This document shows, in pieces, positions 11,591-22,454 of a stretch of DNA of 64,000 nt. Below the pieces are notes generated by a model. The model did not search any database and was not told where the DNA came from. It worked only from the letters and a program-made list of their open reading frames with translations. This DNA comes from Allolobophora icterica (taxonomy: Eukaryota; Annelida; Clitellata; Crassiclitellata; Lumbricidae). The stretch covers positions 5,669,736-5,733,735 of the forward strand of contig OY744611.1 in the NCBI GenBank assembly GCA_963556255.1, in the 5' to 3' direction. Numbering within the stretch: the stretch's first letter is position 1; every line of letters starts with the position of its first letter. The position numbers and the translations under genes were made by a program.

Positions 11591-12678
11591 AACTACCTAG
11601 AAATAAAGAGAATATGAAAAGAGAAAAATTAATTAAATTAAACTAAATTAAATTAGATTAAATTGAATTGAATTAAATCCGCTAATGTTCAAATTCCTAA
11701 ATAGAGCATTCTAAGGAGAAAGTGTTTTCTGGACAGTGTATCTGCCCTGGGTACCTCCCGGTTATGCGGACGGGGGCGGAGCGAATATTTTGTTGGTCTT
11801 TACTCAGGGGAGGAGATTATGGAGAGTAAGCTTATGACTAGGATTGTGAAAGGACGGTCAGGGGTCGGGGGACGCCCACCCTGTTGCTGCTGGTAACATC
11901 ACATGTGATACTTTAAATAAACATTATCATCTATCTCGACTGACCATGATTACTTCAGCATTGTACATTATCTAGAGACGTGTTCTTGACATGAAGCACA
12001 CTCGTTCTGGATACGAGCCAAGAATAGAGGCGGCTGCCAAAGTGTTGTGGAAAGAGCAAGGCTCTGCATAGATGCACGATGCTGATGCTGTTGACGGTGA
12101 TGGTGGTGTTGATGATAATGATATGTCATTTGAACCGTATTCTTCAAATAATCGTTCGCAGAATACCCGAGCTTAAGTTGTGAGAAGAAGCTCAAGAAGC
12201 ATGTTATTTTCAGCTTAGTCAACACTAAACGCACTGTTTAATGTTGGCTAAGCTGAAAATAAACCAGAAATGCATGATATAATGAATACCTGAATGAATG
12301 AGTGAATGAATGAATTCTTTAATTAATTAATGAGTGAACGAATGAGTGAATGAGCTGGTCGGCTTGTCAATCAGCAGTCAGTTCCATAGAATCTGCACAC
12401 CTATAAGTTACTAAGCTGAACCAATAAAGCAGTACAACCTCTGTATGAAACTGACAACAGATAATAAAGTTACATGCGGAGGTCATATGGGGTCTTTATC
12501 AGTAATTAATCGATGAAATGAGTAAATAGTTGACTTCGTGTTCATCGTGATCGTGATCTCGAGATTTATACAGCGCCAATAGAACGTAGTCGCGGAAACC
12601 ACATCTGACCGGAAATGCGAAATATATTTAATACAAAGCATCACTGAATAGTGCTAACCAGTTGCACATTATGAGTAT
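11591..12678. other. Gene-free spacer with a long hairpin and a LINE tail
   Basis: No coding signal. It holds a near-perfect 27-bp inverted repeat with a 5-nt loop (12204-12230 and 12236-12262), GAAT/GAGT simple repeats around 12285-12350, and a minus-strand LINE end at about 12545-12600 (GGCGCTGTATAAATCTC followed by GATCAC units on the minus strand). Confidence 0.55.
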
Positions 12679-13150
12679 TAGGGTGTCTCTTAAAAATGAA
12701 AGTTGAAAATTTCTATCTCTCACCCCTTCAAGTTGATAGGTTCATGGATAAAAAAATTTACAAAAACATTTGGTGGAAATCGGATAATATTTAGAGGTGG
12801 CCCTTTGATGTCAAAGGTTTAGCATTGTAGGCCTATTGGTTACCACCATGCTATATAGTTCTCATTGTTAAAAGAAAGACAGATTGCCTTATTAATTTCC
12901 CAATTTCAATATATAGAAGCAGGGGAGCAGACTCTTAGCTGCTGTTCAATTTGTAAACAAGTTGCAGGCAACAAATTTTAAAATTCAAATTTAAAATGTT
13001 TCAAACAAATTTGTAATAAATGCCATTTCGCGGCAAGCAAGTGGAAAAATACTGAATAACACCACCTGCATGATTTGTGGATTAGGGACAAAGCCATTGC
13101 TTATTTTGCAATCAATTACCTTATTCATAGCATTGTCCTACATAAAGTCA

Positions 13151-13480
13151 ACATGGTAAGTAAGTAAGTAAGTATATTCTTTATTAACCAATTGCTAATC
13201 GCACTTTGTTGTACAGGCATCCCAATTAAAAAGTATATAACATCCTAACAATAAATTTTTTACAAGCTGTCGGCTGGGGGATAATGCAGTCATGGGCACG
13301 GGGACAGAGGTAGTAGGTAGGTTTGGTTGGAGGTAGTTGTTGGTGCAGACATGACCCGGTTACATCAGGACAGCCCGAAAGAGGCGAGCATCAACCCGAG
13401 ATGATATTCTTAACTTTGCTCAAGTAAACTTGGAAGTAAAGCAACCACGAGATGACTATATATCATGAATTGGAATTCCT
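13151..13480 (-). mobile_element. LINE 3' end nested in the TAGGGTG transposon
   Basis: Begins with GTAAGTAAGTAAGTATATTCTTTA, which closely matches the sequence at 20205, then continues for about 300 bp without a coding frame. I read it as the 3' untranslated end of a minus-strand LINE with a tetranucleotide tail. Confidence 0.55.
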
Positions 13481-13740
13481 GCACGAGGTATTCTTTTCCA
13501 GATGCCAGGCGCTACGCATCGTGCAAATTGGATGGTCAAGGTTATGACATGCAATTAAGATCTGGCTCTTTCATGACCAGTTCCAGATGACTGCTTCAGA
13601 GAAGAGAGGATTTCGTGATCTGGCAACTTTTGCAGTTATCATTCACCTCTAGGCCTGGATTACTGCCCCAATCGGAGTTGAAGTACCTCTGAGAGACTTC
13701 CAACTAATGGTTGAACTCTAGAAATACTCACATGAGGCCA

Positions 13741-14071
13741 TTTCCAGCACAACAAGGAAAGTACTTGGACTTCATCTATGGTACCTGCTCTGAAGAGCTG
13801 GTCGGACTGGCTCTTTTTGATTTCAAGAGTGTCTGTGGAGAAGAGACTGATGTGAGCCACCATGGAAGACCCAGACCGAATCATCCAGCAAAGCGACCAA
13901 AAGTGCACCGTGACCCTGGAGCAGTTCTGCATGATAAACATAAAACGACTCTATTCCATGCTTGGCCTTCCTCAGAATATCCTTGCATTGTACCCGTCTG
14001 AATGGGATGAAGAGCAAACAAAATATTCCATAGGCTCTGCACATCATCAACGGATTGGCAGTCGTCAATGA
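13741..14071 (+). pseudogene. Transposase-like C-terminal remnant of the TAGGGTG family
   Basis: Contains SEELVGLALFD at 13789-13821, continuing after a frameshift with ATMEDPDRIIQQS. The piece at 63465-63933 has the matching YLSETLVCLDLYD in an element with similar TAGGGTG ends. Agreement of protein and termini is the reason for this call. Function is inferred to be transposition. Confidence 0.5.
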
Positions 14072-14436
14072 CAGGACCGATTGAGGCATGACCCTCATTC
14101 AGGAAGGAATGAGAGTATGTTTCTGGACATTAGATATTAATTTTAACATAAATATACACGCAGAAAGTAGAAATTCTGTTTCCTAAACAAAACAAATTGA
14201 TTAGCTAGTACTACAACTGACGATTAATTATTATGTAACATTACATTTCCCATTGTACGAAGTATCATTAATTTTCTAAACTTTAAAGCTCGAGGGCCAC
14301 CCCTAAATATTATCCAATTTTCATGAAATTTTTTGTAGAATTTTATTTCTATGAACATAACAACTTGGGAGGGTGAGAAGGAGAAAAATGTAAAAAAAAG
14401 TTTTTGCACTCTGCTAAGAGACACCCTAATGAGTAT

Positions 14437-16054
14437 GTTTATTTATTTGGTCATTCATTTGTTTATATCACGTGCCAACGTCACCGTAATTGGACTTCTT
14501 TCTTTTAAGTGCGAGCAGCAATGAGAAATAAAACAAACCAATATCTGAGAACAGTGGTAATATTTATTAATAGCATAGCCTGGATTAAAGATTTTTCCTG
14601 ATTGTTTGAATTTCCATGAATGTGGAAAGATTTCCGCCAAGGACAATTATAACTTTCTCTGATGGAAGTTTGTCTGACTGTATTTTCATAACTTTAATTA
14701 CATTGCCGATGCATAATATATGAAAACCATAAAGTAAGACTTGGTGTCGCAAGGAAAATAAGCTAAATAGATAACAGAAAGGTAACACGCAAACGGTCGT
14801 GGTATCTATCACGCAAACTACGCTGATTATAATGACGTTCCTCTACACACAGTTTCAATACACATGGTCACTAATGTATATGCCCTGTTCTTGCGCATTA
14901 TTGTGGAAGATGAAAAATAAAATCACTGCATAGCCCAGTAGCAAAGATGATAGACTAAATCAATTATTATTATAGCCACCGATCCATCCAAAATTACAAG
15001 GTCTGCTTGAAGCCATTCCTTGGATTGCATGAGCATCATGGAGAATTAATATTCAGCTGATCATGAAACAACGCCTACATGTATTTTACGTCTCTCATGG
15101 AGATGAGACTTGAACGCTTACGAAAGCCCTAGAAAAGCAATTGCCATGGACGCCTCATCAACGGAAACTGTCAATAGTCCAAGTTATAAACAAACGTCTA
15201 ATCTAATCTATTCTGACTTAGGGCCTATAGCTTTTCGTTTATACTAAAGCTCTTCTGTTCGTGCTTGATAAGTCTTATAAACCAAACACGCACACATATA
15301 GGCCACGGGTTCTCCCAACTCAATTCGATAGAACAGAACACAAATCATGAACGACTTCAATTAATGTCAATTAATGGGACACATTCTTATAAAATATGTA
15401 TTTAGACAGTTGCATATATGGCCTATATTAGGCCCAGGAGGCAAAATCTAATTCATTTTGTGTCGCTAATATTTTATCGATAGACGGAAAACAACGCAGT
15501 GAGCCTAATGCGTAGGCCTACGTTCATATATGAGTCCAATAAATGGTATTTTAATAGTTGTTAAATTTAGCCTGATCCCGCCTCAGATATGTGAGCCGTC
15601 ATCTGAACTACAGGATCCACCATCTAACATAGAAGACCCTCATCCTGTGTTTTAGTTACAAAAATCGACGCTTTTATTGTTTTTCACGCATTTTTTTTCG
15701 AATAGTAAGTGGCGAATATTGAGGATTGATTCCCCAGATAGGCTTAGGTTTTAGATTTGCAAAAAAATTGAAATCCGACATCTCTGGATGAGCAATTTAA
15801 TCACTGACAGAGGTGTCAAATAAATTTACGATTACACCAATATGTAATAAGCCGTAGCTCTACTTTGGTCTCTTTGTTCTCTCTGGCATACGATCTCTAG
15901 AAAACATTTTTGATACGACGAAACGTTCGTGAATAAGCTGGAACTTTGCGCTTAGCTTTAGAGAGTAGCGCTTTTGAAATTTGGAGTTTACAATTAAAAT
16001 TGACCCAGTAGGTTATAGGCTATTATACTGATTGCTGCACAGGACAAATCAATC
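14437..16054. other. Gene-free stretch
   Basis: AT-rich, no clear coding or element ends. 15860-16005 ends in AGTAGCGCTTTTGAAATTTGGAG and may be a very old LINE 3' end. Confidence 0.5.
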
Positions 16055-16062
16055 GTCACTGG

Positions 16063-16585
16063 CAGTGGCGGCGATCTTGTCTGAGAGGTGGGGGGAAAAG
16101 TCGGCCATGGTTGATGACCATTTTTTAGGAATTCATGTCCCAAAAAGATTTCTTTACTTTCTTAGGAATTCATCTCCACAAAAACTTCTTGACTTTTCTA
16201 CGAATTCATCTCCCTAAAAAGTTGATGACCTTTTTTTACAGTCATTGACCTCTTTTTACCTCCTTTTCCCGGTCTCCCAGCAATAATAATAATATGATTA
16301 CCTTTTTCTTTTTCGCAAGAAAATTGATAACCTTTTTAAGAAATTCATCCCCTCGAAAATTTCTTTTCTTTTTTTTTACGAATTTCTTCTTGAAATCTTT
16401 CCGGGGGCCACTTCTACTCAGAAATTGAATGTTGACTTCATCTGGTCAAGAAGGCTGTGAAAACCCTCACTCTCAATCACATATTTTGGTGTTTCTTCAA
16501 AATTGGGGGGACAAATGTATGGCGTGTTCCCCCACTCTTAAAGGTGGAGGACATGTCCCCTCGTCCCCCCAGATCGCCGCCCATG
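16063..16585. mobile_element. hAT-type non-autonomous element (MITE-like)
   Basis: Left end CAGTGGCGGCGATCT and right end AGATCGCCGCCCATG are inverted repeats. GTCACTGG is duplicated at 16055-16062 and 16586-16593. CAGTGGCG termini and an 8-bp duplication are characteristic of hAT. The interior repeats a TTGATGACC..AGGAATTCATCTCC theme several times and has no transposase. The 133-bp element at 37422-37554 carries a related interior and ends. Confidence 0.85.
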
Positions 16586-16947
16586 GTCACTGGTATGGAT
16601 TGCTATCGAGAGCGAATTAACTTATCAGATAAGTCCTCAGTTATCATATTCAGCGTTGAGTATTAATCAACTTTCACTTTTATCGTGTCACAAGAATCGA
16701 ATTTTTATGAGGCAAGTGGTCTCTAAATGTGTGCAAAATGGGTCCCTTTAAAACATTCAGTAGATGAGTTCATGAGTGAGTTCAAATGAGCGAGTTAATT
16801 CATGAGTGAGGGCCTGAAGGAGTTAGTCGTGAATGGGCATAAATGGCTAACGGAGATGAATGCCATACCAACTGCCGCACACCTTCATTATATCACCTCT
16901 TAATGGACCACTACATGCACCACCAGTCTGCCCAGTCGCCAATTATA
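16586..16947. other. Gene-free spacer
   Basis: Contains degenerate GAGTGAGTTCA-type repeats around 16755-16810 and nothing else I recognise. Confidence 0.45.
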
Positions 16948-17563
16948 GCCCAAGGGGGTCCGACCGGACCCCAGACCCTCTTTTCCACGGATAACTTTAG
17001 AACGGCAGCGAAATTGTAAAAATGGTTTTAGGACATCCTAAAGCCTTCAATTGAGCTTCGTATGATATATTTTGCGTGATTATTCTACCATCCTGTAGCC
17101 CACAACCATAGCGTATACCAAGGACACCCCCAAGATATTCTGCTGATGGTCATACTGGCACATGGTTTACCAGCCCAGAAATAATTTTTTAACGCACGTT
17201 ATTGTGAAATACCATATAATCAGTCGAATTCAAATTGAATTTGGATTATAACAAGCCAAATCCTGTTAAAATATTCCATTCCTGTACCCCTCAACCATAG
17301 CATGTACCAAGGACACCCAAGATATGCGGCTGATGGTCTTACTGGCATATGGTTTACCAGCCCAGAAATACATTTTTAACGCAAGTTATTGTGAAATACC
17401 ATATATCAGTCGAATGCAAATTGAATTTGGATTATAACAAGCCAAATCCCGTTAAAATATTCCAATCCGTCCTCCAGATATCACAATGAAAACATTGGGG
17501 TCCGGTCGGATCCCCCGTTGGGCATTCGTGTACCAAAAAATAGCTTGGGCACTTGAGGGTTAA
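16948..17563. mobile_element. Inverted-repeat element with internal tandem duplication; piggyBac-like right end
   Basis: GCCCAAGGGGGTCCGACC at 16948 is mirrored by GGTCGGATCCCCCGTTGGGC ending at 17523. Inside, 17092-17280 and 17281-17466 are a direct tandem duplication of about 189 bp, both starting CCTGTA and containing ACCATAGC and CCAGCCCAGAAATA. Downstream, GCTTGGGCACTTGAGGG abuts TTAA at 17560-17563, the form of a piggyBac terminus. No left partner with TTAA was found, so the true left boundary is unknown. Confidence 0.5.
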
Positions 17564-18780
17564 AAGCTTCTGAAGCAATAAGTGCATACTGTTCTTTAGT
17601 GCAAGAAGAACTGATCAGATGTAGTTTGTCAGCAAACAGTGACTGACTTGTGCCAGCGAATTTTCATTGTTAATTTCTCGGTTCGTCATTGGAGGGACAT
17701 TCCACACTCATGGAATAAGCCATCGAACGGCTGAAGACCAATCTATTTGATCGCATTCTTAAGTTGTCTGGTTTGAATCAATTCTGAAGCGTATTTGTTG
17801 GGAGACGATAGAAATCAGTGCATTTACGATTACGAGTATGATGACGATTATATAGCAAAGTAAAAATCACCAGCATCAACACCTCCTCGAATACCACGTA
17901 AATAGACATCGCCATTACAACCAACGCTCCACAGCCACCAATGGGGCTTCAATTAGTGGGAAATGCATAATTGGTTAGTTTATGTCAACACTCTCATGTA
18001 TTGACAATATGACTATGTTCGTCCTCTACTTCGCCTTCTAAACCATCTTCTTCACTTCTCTATTTATACTTATAAATCAAGGGACTTAAAAGAAATTTCC
18101 ACCGTGGGAATATTTTGAAAAAGAACATTTTTCGCGCGTAGTTTTAGTTTATTTTTAGTTTTCACCTTTAAGTGATAAAAATGAGAAACATCAACACACT
18201 GAAGATGTAAACAGCAGCAAAGAGCAGACTATTGGTGACCAAAGAAATATAAACTAAACAGATTTCACGTGGTTTGCATAAATTTACGGTATATCATGAT
18301 AGTCATAACATCACACAAATGACAGTTATATGGGACTAAAAAGAGAAACATTCATTGATGGGGAAAAGGGCAGGGACTGTTGGGAAATTTGAGCGGGCTG
18401 GTGGGGAATTTCCGCACAAGTTTTCATCTTAAAATATGTTCTAGTGTAAATAGCTCAATTAGTAGTGTAGTGTTGCTGTCATTGACAGCAACACTACACT
18501 ACAGCCTGTCAATAATTGACGAGAACACAATCCGAATACTTTAGCAATTGATATTTCTTGCAATTCACACAAAATCTTGTTACGACTACTTTCTGTTATA
18601 ATGTACCGTCAGCACTCTTAAAAAACATAAAACCAACTCCATCAGCAAATCTTTCGCGCGCCAACAAGTAAGCCTCATAACACCTGAGCAAGCAATTAAT
18701 TAATTATATATGCAAGGTCGGCCAATGGCCTACCGCCTTCCCAACGATTAGCTAGGTGCAAACATATATAACATGTTATG

Positions 18781-18831
<51 letters not shown>

Positions 18832-19040
18832 TATATATTAGAATCTTGGTCGCACGTGTGAAGGCATACGCTTTAAAAATCTTGCACTCTTTTAGACTGC
18901 TGCTTTTCACGCGAGGCTGTGATGCAGATATGCTCAGTTCGACAGCTGCAGACGACAGAGGAGAATCCACGCTGCACCAACTTCGGAAAGAACTTTCAAA
19001 ATATCTCCACCAATTCGAAAGACATGTTTTGGCGTCAATT
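17564..19040. other. Gene-free stretch with hairpin and (TA)n
   Basis: No coding signal. Features are a perfect 19-bp hairpin with a 3-nt loop at 18462-18502 and a (TA)n microsatellite at about 18782-18832. Confidence 0.55.
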
Positions 19041-19046
19041 TATTTA

Positions 19047-19277
19047 TTTATTTTATTCCGGATATTTCTATAGCGCCTGTGGAAGTCAACTACTACTCAG
19101 AGGCGCTCCCAACTACAGCATTGATACTGTGCCGGAATTTTCACGCCGAAGCGCCACGAGCAACTACGAGTGAAGTACTTGCCCAAGGTCCGTACGCAGC
19201 GGCTAGAGTGGGAATCGAACCTGCAACCCTCTGGTCACAAGGCGCCGAACTTACCACTAAGCCACCACGCATCACAA
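19047..19277 (-). mobile_element. tRNA-derived SINE
   Basis: On the minus strand the head reads GTGGCTTAGTGGTAAGTTCGG (A-box-like) and GGTTCGATTCC (B box), as in a tRNA gene. The body matches the copy at 50104-50325 along its whole length. The 3' end is GGCGCTATAGAAATATC followed by a (TAAA)n tail at about 19038-19055. RNA polymerase III transcription from the internal boxes is expected for such elements. Confidence 0.88.
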
Positions 19278-19489
19278 CTAACGATTACACGTGTCAACAA
19301 ATAAAAATTTTTTCTCGTTGCCAAGGATATTTGAACAATTCTTTGGTATTTTGGGGTCGCTGAATTCAAAAATGGAAGTGGTTTTTTCGAATTGGCTCTA
19401 GTTTGTGAGATAATGGACACCTCGAAATAAACAACTAAATATTTTAATTTTGTGTTTTGTAGCGAATTTGCCGGCCAGCATCGCGTCCG

Positions 19490-19655
19490 TGTGTTTGTCT
19501 CCTTGTATGTGTTTTTGTATGCTTCTTTGTATGTGTGCGTATGTGTCTTTGTATATGTGCGTGTGTGTCTTTGTTTGTGTGCATATGTGTCTTTGTATGT
19601 GTCTTTGTATGTGTGTATATGTCTGCCTGTATGTGTGTATGTATTTACTTGTTTG
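19490..19655. repeat. TGTATGTGTCTT microsatellite
   Basis: Degenerate repeats of TGTATGTGT(CTT). The long open frames here translate to alternating V/C/Y residues and are not genes. Confidence 0.85.
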
Positions 19656-19796
19656 GCTCGGATTATGTCTTGATGTTATAATTGCTGTCCCTCTGTACTC
19701 TGTGAACTGTCCGGACACCCTGTCCGGACCATGTCCATGCAGACACTGTTACCTACCACCACTCCGGACACTCACTTCGAATGCTATATAAGTTGG

Positions 19797-20197
19797 AATC
19801 GTAAACTTATCATGGATTCTGATTTCACAAAATGTATGAATGGTCCTGAAGCTTCTTCCTGTTGCAGTTTTGTCTTAGTTGTGCAGAACTTTCTAAGCAG
19901 ACAATTACGAAGAACTGGTGCAAAAACATGCTCACAAATTTCAGAAATTTGGGTACTAATATGAGCATAAAGGTACACTTTCTTCATAGCCAATTAAATA
20001 GATTTCCATATAATCTTGGACATGTCAGTGAGGAACAAGGTGAGAGGTTTCACCAAGATATAAAGGTCATGGAAGAAAGGTATCAAGGCAAATGGGACAA
20101 AAACATGATGGCAGACTATTGCTGGAGCCTCCAACGTGATTATTCTGATAACCGACATAACAGAAAATCGTACAAATGGCGTTTAACTATGCATTAA
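19797..20197 (+). pseudogene. Conserved unknown family, C-terminal copy
   Basis: A first frame gives FVLVVQNFL and a second gives FRNLGTNMSIKVHFLHSQLN, SEEQGERFHQDIKVMEERYQ and MMADYCWSLQRD. These align with the block at 7803-8103 (LGCNMSLKIHFLHSHLD, SDEHGERFHQDI, MLADYYW) and the end of 6315-6726. A frameshift near 19890 separates the parts. The two copies differ at many residues, so they are separate members rather than a recent local duplicate. Confidence 0.75.
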
Positions 20198-20204
20198 TTA
20201 ATTA

Positions 20205-21110
20205 ATTAAGTAAGTAAGTATATTCTTTAATAAACGCTAGCAAACGCACAGCGCTTTACATACACAAAGGGGAAAGAAAAAATATATAACAGTAATAATG
20301 ACGTTAGATGATAAATGAAATAATAGAAACAGAGCCTAACTGTACAGCATCCTACACAGGAAACCTCGTTGGGTAAGGGAGTCAAATCTAGGGAGAATCA
20401 GATTATGGGAAAAAAGAAGAGCAGTCCCTTAAGCTAGCCCTGAGACAGCCATGGGTATGAAGTGTTAGCGACTTCATTTTCTTAGCCTCGACATATGAGG
20501 GCGGGTGGCCAGTCCTTATGGGAACGAGGGCGCAAATCATACCCGGTCTTTAGAGCGGGAGGTAGAAGGTCATGGAGGAGGTGTCTAGGGTTTTTGAGAA
20601 TGCTATTACAGAGACCACGATCAGCTTTTTGCAGAGTTCCTCAAAAGTAGGAAAAGAAGGAGGGAGGGAGCCAAGACGAACCAACTTACGAATAATTGCG
20701 CCCAAATGATCAAGTTCCTGCTTGTTGATTGCATACAAATTATAGCAGTAAGCGAATGGTCAGAGAATCGTCTATTTAGTTGGGAAATGATACATTGGTA
20801 CAATCATTAACTGAGGAATAGATGTATTGCATAAGCGCAGCCTGTGTTCACTTTAGAACGACACCCAACAGTTTCACCAACAGCAGAGTCAGAAAAGCGC
20901 TTGGTCGTTTAACGGTTGGTGATCTTGGTAATAATAGGGCCGAGAAGGGTTGCACAGTTCTTTAGTAAAAAGGCTGAGATTGGGCCAAGCATGCATTGCT
21001 TGTTGTGAAGACTGAATGAGAGCAGTGATTTCTGCTTCAGTAGCAGGCTCGAAAACAGGAAAGATATCGTAGACGGCGAAGCTCTGTCATTGTGATCTAC
21101 TGACGGTAAA
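20205..21110 (-). mobile_element. LINE, minus strand, degraded
   Basis: Starts with (AAGT)n and TATATTCTTTAATAAACG, an element 3' end. At its far side the minus strand encodes MLGPISAFLLKNCATLLGPIITKI, cited here only by this motif, which is the first RT motif region of CR1-group LINEs. The middle (20430-20560) recurs in diverged form at about 44205-44300. Most of the RT is deleted or unreadable. Confidence 0.6.
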
Positions 21111-21458
21111 GCTTCAGTTTTGCGTATAGATTGAGTTTGATAAGGGTGAATTTTACCTAGGAAGGAGCAGTCGAGATCCCAGCGCCCTGGCAAAGAAAGA
21201 TAAAGTGTCGCCCATATAAGCGATTTTGCAATATTAAAAGTGTGTAATTAAGACCACATAGAGCAGTGACGTTATTTTCAATTCCTCTGGGCTGCAGAGG
21301 AATGTCTTAAAGTTTGAGTTAATGTAAATCATTAACTTGAAAGAGTCTTTTCCAAGATGACTACAATTCTCTGATTGGTGTGTAGGAGTTAGAACATGAG
21401 AGTTTGAACGTACACAGGTATTTGATTGGCAACGTAAGTCAACAAACGACTGCGTAAT
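21111..21458. other. No recognisable gene
   Basis: No family signature. It may be part of the flanking LINE relics. Confidence 0.35.
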
Positions 21459-21795
21459 ATGATAGCACTTACGCTTCCACTGCACGACACCAGGAACTTA
21501 TACTATCAGCATTCGCAGCGTCGTCTCCGATCTTCTGATCGTCTTGACCTCTTAGTTCCTCGTGTCAGGACAACTATGGCTCAGTCCAGGTCCTTTGCCT
21601 GCATAGGTCCCTCACTTTGGAACCGACTTCCTCCTTCTGTCCGCACCACCATTCTCTCTGGTAGCGTTGCTTCTTCCTTTTCTCACCTTAAATCCTGCTT
21701 TTTCTCTCGGGGTCTTGCGCACTGGGAGCGCCTCTGAATGGTATATACCGTGAGAGGCGCTTTATAAATGCCCATATACAATACAATACAATACA
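21459..21795 (+). mobile_element. CR1/L2-like LINE, 3' end with (ATACA)n tail
   Basis: Encodes LRSSDRLDLLVPRVRTT, AQSRSFACIGPSLWNRLPP and FSHLKSCFFSRGL, with a stop at 21735, then GAGAGGCGCTTTATAAATGCC and a (ATACA)n tail. It is heavily 5'-truncated. The copy at 62580-62830 belongs to the same subfamily (SFACRGPSLWNRLPP). Confidence 0.85.
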
Positions 21796-21839
21796 TTGGA
21801 TCAACCTGAACGTGGGAATAAATGTAGGAGGTAGGCTGT

Positions 21840-22375
21840 TGAATGATTCAAGATTTGAAAACGACCAGAAGATTTGAAAAAAGCCAGGAAGGTCTACAAA
21901 GAATGAAGAACCGTCTCAACTTTTATTTTGATAGAATACCATATGAAAATAAATGTCAAAAGCTAAGCAGGAAACAAGAAACAACTGTACGGAAAATAAG
22001 TAATGACGAGAAGGTAGAGAAAGTGAAGAATTAATTTCTGCTAACTTGGGGAGCGTGATTACAAAATGACACAATGAAAATGAAAGAATAACGACCATCA
22101 GAAAAGAAGATATCAGAAGGTTGGGTGCCTTTGAGATGTGGCATGGTGCAGACTGGAACCGAGGAGATGCTGTATAAGGTGGAAGAGACATGATCTTTTA
22201 TGGATAATGTAAGAGAAAGACAGGGAAAGTGGATCGATGCATCCTGAGAGGGGGTTCCGTGATGAGAACTATCATGGAGGGAAGAATGAAAGCATATGGT
22301 AAACTGAAGGAGAAGAGTGGTGCCATTTGATGCTCGAAACTACCCAAGGGCACAGGATTTTAAGAGATGTAAAAT
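21840..22375 (+). mobile_element. RTE-like LINE relic
   Basis: Broken frames contain RRLGAFEMW and, after frameshifts, KTGKVDRCILRGGSVM and TIMEGRMK. These correspond to EAFEMWVW and [15 protein letters not shown] in the better-preserved copy at 6727-7794. It is badly degraded. Confidence 0.55.
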
Positions 22376-22454
22376 AAAATTTGACTCGTAGATGTTAGGT
22401 CAATGACAGCAGAACTTTCTCATCGTTCAGACGAAGCAGAACCCAAAATATTAA

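Larger units (their letters stand above)
12679..14428 (+). mobile_element. DNA transposon with TAGGGTG ends and 8-bp TSD (copy 1)
   Basis: The ends are TAGGGTGTCTCTTA and TAAGAGACACCCTA, perfect inverted repeats of 14 bp within a longer, less perfect inverted region of about 170 bp that includes AATATTTAGAGGTGGCCCT against AGGGCCACCCCTAAATATT. ATGAGTAT is duplicated at 12671-12678 and 14429-14436. The interior carries a remnant of a transposase-like protein at 13741-14071 and a later LINE 3'-end insertion at 13151-13480. An 8-bp duplication is typical of hAT and P elements, but the protein does not look like either to me. Confidence 0.85.
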
